Shown here: positions 51,680 through 56,909 of the stretch, piece by piece
Position numbering within the stretch: position 1 is the first letter of the stretch
How the letters are laid out: the number at the start of each line of letters is the position of its first letter
Assembly (NCBI GenBank): GCA_016720545.1
Contig: JADKKK010000025.1
Location: 1-56,909, forward strand
Origin: Myxococcales bacterium
GTDB taxonomy: Bacteria; Myxococcota_A; Polyangia; Polyangiales; Polyangiaceae
DNA length: 56,909 bases
Direction of reading: 5' to 3'
The notes under the pieces: generated by a model
The model's input: only the letters and a program-made list of their open reading frames with translations
What the model was told of the DNA's origin: nothing
Database searches by the model: none
Translations under genes and position numbers: made by a program

Positions 51680-52618
51680 ATGGTAGAGCGCGGACTCAAA
51701 TCGGTCGCGGTCATGCGCGAGGAGCGCATGGCTCGCAAGTTCGGGAAGCCCACGTCGGCCTTCTTCCTGCTCGTCGGCGGCGGGGTCCTCGCGGTCATCA
51801 TCGCCGCGTACCTCACCTCGAACCGCGAGCTCGACGCGGCGCGCAGTGACCTGCTGAGCAAGCAGCGCGCGGCCGCCGTGACCGTCGGCAAGGAGTGGGG
51901 CCCGGTGCGCGACCTCGTCGAGGGCATCGCGCTCGAGAACGCGCGGGAGCCGTACGCCGGTGACCTCGTGAAGCCCGAGGCCGCGACGTGGGACTTCCGC
52001 GCCCTCCCGGGCATCTACCTTCGCCTTCGCCTCGCCCAGGCGGCCGACGCGGCGACGCTGCGCCGCGCCGCCGAGGACTCCCAGAAGGATGGCTTCTCCG
52101 CTTGCCTCCTGAAGGGCGGCCGGGCGCCGAGCGCGGACGCGGGCGCCGCCGAGGACAGACCTTGGAACCTGCGTCAGGCGTACGCGGCGGCGCGGGTGCT
52201 CGAGGACCGCTGGGTGTCCGAGGTGAAGTCCGCGGACAACGAGATGCGCCTCCGCGTGTTCCGCCAGCAGTACGAGAAGGCCCAGAACACCGAGCTGCCG
52301 CTCGCGATCGAGATCGTGAGGCGGGCCCATTTCTTCCTCTTGGTCCTCGACGAGGACACGCCGGAGGCGAAGGCCGAGGCCGACGGCGGGGTCCCCACGG
52401 TCGAGCAGCTGCAGACCACGTCCCACCCCGCGCGCGTCGTGCTCGTGAGCTTGAAGACGCGAGAGGTGCTCGCGCGCCTCCGCCGCACCGCCGAGGGGCG
52501 GTTCTTCATGGCCGGAGAGCACGCCATGACCGACCCCGAGACCCGCGCGGCGATGCAGCGGCAGGTGAACAACTGCGCGCTGGCGCAGGCGGTCTGGGGC
52601 GAGCTGAAGAAGCCCTGA
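51680..52618 (+). CDS. Single-pass membrane protein of unknown function
   Basis: A 312-residue protein with a membrane helix at about 25-46 (FFLLVGGGVLAVIIAAYLTS) and a large helical, charged outer domain. Segments such as RLRLAQAADAATLRRAAEDSQKDGF and SADNEMRLRVFRQQYEKAQ suggest coiled-coil helices. No family recognised. The ATG at 51680 follows GGAGGCG closely; the GTG one codon upstream is less well placed. It lies past a strong terminator, so it probably has its own promoter. Its position suggests, but does not show, a link to the motor. Confidence 0.6.
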   Translation: MVERGLKSVAVMREERMARKFGKPTSAFFLLVGGGVLAVIIAAYLTSNRELDAARSDLLSKQRAAAVTVGKEWGPVRDLVEGIALENAREPYAGDLVKPEAATWDFRALPGIYLRLRLAQAADAATLRRAAEDSQKDGFSACLLKGGRAPSADAGAAEDRPWNLRQAYAAARVLEDRWVSEVKSADNEMRLRVFRQQYEKAQNTELPLAIEIVRRAHFFLLVLDEDTPEAKAEADGGVPTVEQLQTTSHPARVVLVSLKTREVLARLRRTAEGRFFMAGEHAMTDPETRAAMQRQVNNCALAQAVWGELKKP

Positions 52619-52690
52619 CCTTGCGTCGGCCGCGTCGCTGGCGCCCGCGTGCGCCCTCCCGCGCCCGGTGGTGAAGCCCGAGTCGAGGGC
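52619..52690. other. Short gap between convergent genes
   Basis: 72 bases. No terminator is evident between the convergent membrane-protein and rodA genes. Confidence 0.4.
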
Positions 52691-53968
52691 TTACATGAGC
52701 CCGCCCGTGGTGGCGTGGCGCCGGATCGACACGTTCATCAGCAGGCCGAGCGACATCATGATGGTGAGCACGCTCGAGCCGCCGGCGGAGAAGAGCGGGA
52801 GGGTCACGCCGACGACCGGGAGGAGGCCCGTCACCATCCCGAGGTTGAAGACCGCGTGCCAGAAAATGAGCGCGCCGCACCCGATCGCGAGCACCGCGCC
52901 GAAGCGGTCTTTCGCCGACGAGGCCACTCGGATCGCCCACAGCACGAGGAAGGCGTAGAGGAACACCAAGAAGACGCCGCCCAGGAAGCCCCAGTCCTCC
53001 GCGTACACGGCGAAGGGGAAATCGGAGTGCTGGTCGGGTAGGAAGTGAAACTGGTTCTGGGTGCCCTTCATGAAGCCCTGCCCCGTGACGCCGCCCGCGC
53101 CGATGGCCACGCGCGCGTGGTGGGCGTGCCAGCCCGAGCCGAGCAGGTTCTCCTCGGGGTTCAAGAACGTGGTGATGCGCTTCTTCTGGTAGTCCTTCAT
53201 GCCGTACGCCCACGCGAGGGGGAGCGCGACGCCGACCCCGAGCACGAGCTGCACGACGCTCCGCCACTTGATGCGGGTGAGCAGGCAGATGGTCGTGAAG
53301 ATGAGCCCGTGAATGAGCGCGGTGCCGAGATCGGGCTGCTTCAGCACGAGCAGCGTCGGCACGGCGGCGATGAGCGCCGGCACGAGGAGATCTCCCAGCG
53401 TCCGCCCCTCGCTCTTGGGGTCGTCGTGAAGGTACTTCGCGAGCGCGATGATGAGGAAGATCTTCGTGAACTCGCTCGGCTGGAAGCTGAAGCTCCCAAT
53501 GTTTATCCATCGCGAGCTCCCGCGGATGTCCTTCCCGAGGATGAACACGAGCAGCAGCAGCACGATGCCGAGGGCGTAGAGCAGGTAGCCGAGGCGCTCG
53601 TAGTGGCGGTAGTCCACGACGCAAACGATCGTCGCGAAGATGCCGCCGAGCACGAGCCAATAGATCTGCTGTATGTAGATGTCCGAGAGCGCGGCGCGCG
53701 CGGCGCTCGTGGCCGAGTAGAGGTTGATGACGCCGACCACGGCGAGCATCGAGCTCGCCAGGAAGAGCGTCCAGTCGAAGTGCTCGCGCGCTTGCGCCGA
53801 CCCTCGGTTCGACAGGCCCCAGTCTCGCATCATGGCGCTGTCCCTCCGGTCGTGCGGGTGGTGGTGGCGGTGGTGGTGGCGGTGGTGGTGGTGGTGGTGG
53901 TGGGTGGTGGTGGTGGCGGTGGTGGTGGTGGTGGTGGTGGTGGTGGTGGTGGTGGCGGTGTCGCTCAC
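52691..53968 (-). CDS. rodA: RodA/FtsW/SpoVE-family cell-wall polymerase with Thr/His-rich N-terminal tail
   Basis: Membrane glycosyltransferase that polymerises lipid II for rod-shape growth. The core (about 46-425) has ten helices, the family blocks RWINIGSFSFQPSEFTK and LKQPDLGTAL, then GIGAGGVTGQG-like IGAGGVTGQGFMKGTQNQFHFLPDQHSDFPF. The conventional ATG is at 53833, but the frame is open to a GTG at 53968 that overlaps the PBP2 stop (GTGA), as at every other junction in this operon. That start adds 45 residues, 12 then 4 Thr and 13 His with few others, all encoded by the GGT repeat. Which start is used is not known. Confidence 0.85.
   Translation of the reverse strand: MSDTATTTTTTTTTTTTATTTTHHHHHHHRHHHRHHHPHDRRDSAMMRDWGLSNRGSAQAREHFDWTLFLASSMLAVVGVINLYSATSAARAALSDIYIQQIYWLVLGGIFATIVCVVDYRHYERLGYLLYALGIVLLLLVFILGKDIRGSSRWINIGSFSFQPSEFTKIFLIIALAKYLHDDPKSEGRTLGDLLVPALIAAVPTLLVLKQPDLGTALIHGLIFTTICLLTRIKWRSVVQLVLGVGVALPLAWAYGMKDYQKKRITTFLNPEENLLGSGWHAHHARVAIGAGGVTGQGFMKGTQNQFHFLPDQHSDFPFAVYAEDWGFLGGVFLVFLYAFLVLWAIRVASSAKDRFGAVLAIGCGALIFWHAVFNLGMVTGLLPVVGVTLPLFSAGGSSVLTIMMSLGLLMNVSIRRHATTGGLM
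53857..53960. repeat. GGT trinucleotide microsatellite, 104 bp
   Basis: Nearly pure GGT repeats with GCG interruptions and one phase shift (TGGGTGG near 53902). Read on the minus strand it codes for Thr (ACC) runs and then His (CAC) runs in the RodA frame. Confidence 0.95.
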
Positions 53969-56115
53969 GGTGGCGCCTCGTCCGGCGGGAGCACCGTCGG
54001 CACCACCGGGGTGGGGGGCGGGAGCGGATCGGCCGGGTCTTCCTGCGCGGGCGCCGGCGAGGGCAGGTCCGGCGTGAGCGGCTGGGTCGGTGCGGCGGCG
54101 GGGCGCGGCTTCGGCGGCGCGGGTCCGACGAGCGCAGGCTTGCCCGAACGGAGCGCGCGCAGCCGGGTGTACTCGCGGACCACCTTCACGGCGATGGGGG
54201 CGGCGATCGTGGGGCCCGAGCCGCCGTGCTCGACGAGCACGATGACCGCGACCTCCGGCGACTTGTAGGGCGCGAACGAGGCGAACCACGCGTGGTCCTT
54301 CGCGAGGAACCAGGCCTTCTTCGCGTCGTCCTTGCCCGTCGCCACGTACCCGGTCTGCGCCGTGCCGGTCTTGCCGGCCATGTCGAGCGACGTGTCGCGC
54401 ACGGGGAACGCGGTGCCGTGCTCCTCGTTGACGACCGCGTAGAGCGCCTCGGTCACGCGCTTGAGGTTCGCCGGCGTGACGCGCGCGCGCTGCCGCACAC
54501 GCGGCGGGAAGTCTTGGAGCACCGCCCCCTCGGACGACTCGATCGCGCGGACGGCCTGGGGCGTGTAGACCGTGCCTCCGTTCGCGATCGCCGCGTAGGC
54601 GAGCCCGAGCTGCAGCGGCGTCACGGTGGTCGCGCCCTGGCCGATCGCCGAGTTGAGCGTGTAGCCGATCCGGAACTGCCCGTGGTAGCGCAGCGCGTAC
54701 CATGACCGCGTAGGCACGCGGCCTTGGGCCTCCGGGTTGATGCCGAGGCCGGTCTTCTGCCCGAGGCCGAACTCCGCGCCGATGTGCGCGAGCCGATCGA
54801 TGCCGACCGTCTCGCCCAGCTTGTAGAAGTAGACGTTGCACGACTGGGCGATGGCCCCGTGCATGTTCACGCGCCCGTGGACGTGCGAGCAGCGGAAGAC
54901 GCGGCGGCCGTAGAGCAGGAAGCCGTCGCAGCGCTCGCTCTCGGCCGGGTTCACGAGCTTGGCCTCCAGCGCGGCGAGCGCGGAGAAGGGCTTGAACGTG
55001 GACCCTGGTTGGAAGGCGCCGCTCATGGTCTTGTCGAGCATGGGGCGCAGCGAGTCGTTGTAGAGCTTGTTGAACGTCTCGCGGACGCGCTCGCGACCCG
55101 CGCCGCCGGAGAGATCGTTCGGATCGAAGTCGGGCTTCGAGTACATCGCGAGCAGTCGGCCTGTCCGGACGTCGACCACCACGACCGCGCCGGAGACCTC
55201 GTTGCGCATGGCCTTCTCGATGCCCAGCATGAGCTCCATGTCGATCGTGAGCCGTAGGTCCCGGCCGGCGAGGGGCTCTTGACGCTTCGGCGCGTCGAGC
55301 AGGCGCTCGGCGTCTGGGCCCGTTCGGTAGCGACCGCGGGCGTCGACGACGCGCTTCTCCCAGCCACGCTGGCCGCGCAGATAGGCCTCCCAGCTGCGCT
55401 CGATGCCCGTGGCGCCGAGCGTGTCGCCGGGCGCGTAACCGAGCGGGTTCACCTTCGCGCGGTCCTCCGCGCTCATCGACTTGTAGTCGTCCGGCCGGAA
55501 CTTCGAGAGCGTCTCCGCGTCGACCTGGGCCACGTAGCCGAGCAGGTGCGAGCCTAGGTTCTTGTAGGGGTAGAGGCGCACCGGCGCGCTCAGCACGCTG
55601 CTGCCGACGAGCTCCCACGCGTGCTGCTTCATCTCTGCGACGATGTCGCGCGGCACGTCCTCGCGTACGAGGATGCTGTGCCAGCAAGGGGACTTGTCCT
55701 CGTCGGTCTTGCACGCCTCACGGATGCGCGCGGTGAGGCGCGCGCGCTCGTCGGGGTTCAGCCGGAGCGTGTCGGCGATGAGGGGGAACGAGTCGCGCTC
55801 GTCTTTCCCCCAGCGCCGCGGTGGCCGGGCGCTCGGCATCACCCGGCCGGGCACGATGTAGACGTTGAACGCGCCCCGGCTCGACGCGAGCACGCGCCCG
55901 AAGGCGTCGCGCACGACGCCTCGGGTGGTCGGGAGCGTAACTCTCCGGATGACGTTCTCGTGGGCGCGCGCCGCGTAGTCGCCGCCCTCGATCACCTGGA
56001 GCTGGAAGAGCCGCACGGCGATGGTCAGGAACGCCAGGAACGCGAACAGTGCCATGTACTGGTAACGTTTGCGAAATTCGCCGACGTCCGAGCGCGGTAC
56101 GAGGCGATCGCTCAT
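53965..56115 (-). CDS. mrdA: Penicillin-binding protein 2
   Basis: Class B transpeptidase of the elongasome, 716 residues. Membrane helix at about 17-35, then the pedestal domain (VIRRVTLPTTRGVVRDAFGR). The transpeptidase domain has Ser372-x-x-Lys375 in STFK, Ser425-Cys-Asn427 and Lys582-Thr-Gly, all intact. The protein ends in a Pro/Ala-rich tail of about 50 residues that is absent from E. coli PBP2 and could act as a linker to wall or membrane. Starts at the ATG overlapping the mreD stop, and its stop overlaps the rodA GTG. Inner membrane, periplasmic catalytic domain. Confidence 0.95.
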   Translation of the reverse strand: MSDRLVPRSDVGEFRKRYQYMALFAFLAFLTIAVRLFQLQVIEGGDYAARAHENVIRRVTLPTTRGVVRDAFGRVLASSRGAFNVYIVPGRVMPSARPPRRWGKDERDSFPLIADTLRLNPDERARLTARIREACKTDEDKSPCWHSILVREDVPRDIVAEMKQHAWELVGSSVLSAPVRLYPYKNLGSHLLGYVAQVDAETLSKFRPDDYKSMSAEDRAKVNPLGYAPGDTLGATGIERSWEAYLRGQRGWEKRVVDARGRYRTGPDAERLLDAPKRQEPLAGRDLRLTIDMELMLGIEKAMRNEVSGAVVVVDVRTGRLLAMYSKPDFDPNDLSGGAGRERVRETFNKLYNDSLRPMLDKTMSGAFQPGSTFKPFSALAALEAKLVNPAESERCDGFLLYGRRVFRCSHVHGRVNMHGAIAQSCNVYFYKLGETVGIDRLAHIGAEFGLGQKTGLGINPEAQGRVPTRSWYALRYHGQFRIGYTLNSAIGQGATTVTPLQLGLAYAAIANGGTVYTPQAVRAIESSEGAVLQDFPPRVRQRARVTPANLKRVTEALYAVVNEEHGTAFPVRDTSLDMAGKTGTAQTGYVATGKDDAKKAWFLAKDHAWFASFAPYKSPEVAVIVLVEHGGSGPTIAAPIAVKVVREYTRLRALRSGKPALVGPAPPKPRPAAAPTQPLTPDLPSPAPAQEDPADPLPPPTPVVPTVLPPDEAPP

Positions 56116-56690
56116 GGCGGAGCGCCCTCTCGCAGGGCGTTCTGCGTGCCCACGTGGATGCGCTGCGCGAGCCGGAAGACGATCGGCGCCGTCATGCTGG
56201 TCGCGAGCACGTGCGGCAGCGCCATCGGCGCGATCATGCGCGGCATCCAGCCGTCGCGCTCCTTCCAGAAGATGGCCACGAGAATGACGACCATCACCGA
56301 GTGGACGAGCGAGAACACGAGCGCGAGCACCACCTGCATCCACCGCGTCTGCGCGGCGAAGCGCACTCCCGCGGCGCGCGCTAGCACGAAGGTCGCCACG
56401 TAGGTGAAGGTGTAGAGCCCCACGGGCGCGATGCCGACGAGGTCGGTGAAGTACCCGAGCGCGAAGGCGACCGCCGCGCCGCGGGCCAGCGAGTACTCGT
56501 GGACGCCCATGTAGATCACGAGCGGCAGCATTTGTTCCGCACGAAAGCCAGGCAGTACCTCGTGATCGGAGAGGTGCAGCCACAAGAGGAGCGACGAGAG
56601 CACCCGCTCCGCCACCACGATCGCGCGGAAGAGGTTCGACTGCAGGAGGAGCAGGCCGAGACCCGCGCCGAAGAACGCCGTAAACCTCAC
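56112..56690 (-). CDS. mreD: Rod shape-determining protein MreD
   Basis: A 192-residue membrane protein with about five hydrophobic helices, the usual MreD size. It begins VRFTAFFGAGLGLLLLQSN from GTG 56690, overlapping the mreC stop (GTGA). The family region ALGYFTDLVGIAPVGLYTFTYV is clear. The GTG start is preferred because the longer frame upstream lies over mreC. Part of the MreBCD-PBP2-RodA elongation complex in the inner membrane. Confidence 0.88.
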   Translation of the reverse strand: MRFTAFFGAGLGLLLLQSNLFRAIVVAERVLSSLLLWLHLSDHEVLPGFRAEQMLPLVIYMGVHEYSLARGAAVAFALGYFTDLVGIAPVGLYTFTYVATFVLARAAGVRFAAQTRWMQVVLALVFSLVHSVMVVILVAIFWKERDGWMPRMIAPMALPHVLATSMTAPIVFRLAQRIHVGTQNALREGAPP

Positions 56691-56909
56691 GGCTTCGCCT
56701 TCCCCTTCGGCGCCTTGTCCGCCTTCTCCTCGTCGTCCGGTGGCGTGACGAGGATGAGCACGGCGTCGAGCCGCGAGAAGTTCACGGTGGGCTGGGCCTC
56801 GATCTCCTGGTCGCGCCCGGGCTCGCGCTTGACGACCCTTGTCACCTTCGCCACGGGCAGGCCCTTGGGGAACCACTTGCCCTTGCCGCTCGTGACCAGG
56901 AGATCGCCC
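56687..56909 (-). CDS. mreC: Rod shape-determining protein MreC, C-terminal part
   Basis: The window begins inside mreC on the minus strand. The visible 73 residues include the beta-domain segment GDLLVTSGKGKWFPKGLPVAKVTRV and DAVLILV, typical of the MreC C-terminus. The end is Lys-rich (DDEEKADKAPKGKAKP), perhaps a flexible tail. Its TGA overlaps the mreD GTG. Confidence 0.85.
   Translation of the reverse strand, partial: GDLLVTSGKGKWFPKGLPVAKVTRVVKREPGRDQEIEAQPTVNFSRLDAVLILVTPPDDEEKADKAPKGKAKP

Noticed and set aside
53857..53960. Possible CRISPR or tandem-repeat array
   Set aside because: Units are 3 bases with no spacers; it is a microsatellite.

Overview
The window looks like one chromosomal segment of a high-GC (about 70%) myxobacterium-like bacterium (Myxococcota, probably a Polyangia-type lineage). 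The evidence is the gene content: two membrane-anchored Ser/Thr kinases, a kinase-adjacent FHA/sigma-54 activator, many short Cys- or Pro-rich lipoproteins, a PilZ protein of the type common in myxobacteria, and two multi-subunit TolQ/TolR motor operons. No rRNA, tRNA, CRISPR array, phage or complete insertion sequence was seen.

Layout. 1-5475 (minus): a tolC-MFP-RND tripartite efflux operon; the RND gene runs off the window and carries a one-base frameshift. 5823-11254: a small Lys/Ala-rich protein, then a divergent czcB-czcA heavy-metal efflux pair. 11266-16087: a FrnE-like oxidoreductase, a hemerythrin-like protein, small lipoproteins, a beta-propeller-like protein and an SH3-NlpC/P60 lipoprotein with a good terminator. 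16088-18411: a CrtI/PYROXD2-like flavoenzyme and a 21-Cys lipoprotein, separated by a pentanucleotide microsatellite and a 148-bp inverted-repeat element. 18454-22694: a signalling block (TPR-like membrane protein, Ser/Thr kinase, FHA/sigma-54 activator). 22721-28295: Ada-type DNA repair regulator, TetR protein joined in frame to an eRF1-like domain, OsmC protein, alanine racemase. 28345-31306: membrane protein, MlaE-like permease, quinolinate synthase. 31303-31603 is a second inverted-repeat element. 31819-42269: second kinase, MFS transporter, PilZ protein, acyl-CoA synthetase, pyruvate kinase, diaminopimelate decarboxylase, helicase-associated protein. 42394-47044: a translationally coupled operon of DNA methyltransferase, HD phosphohydrolase, outer-membrane-type protein (frameshifted) and glycerate kinase. 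47136-52618: two divergent ExbB-ExbD-ExbD operons. 52691-56909 (minus): mreC-mreD-pbp2-rodA elongasome genes, every junction a 4-base overlap.

Three themes recur. First, many first-of-operon genes have a TANNNT-like -10 box only 6-9 nt upstream of an ATG or GTG start, which suggests leaderless transcripts. Second, both long inverted-repeat elements end in CTAG and each abuts the stop codon of a neighbouring gene. Third, low-complexity repeats sit in consequential places: a TCGTG repeat just before a flavoenzyme start, and a 104-bp GGT repeat that would encode a Thr/His tail on RodA. Two apparent single-base frameshifts (about 634 and 45674-45678) could be real mutations or sequencing errors.
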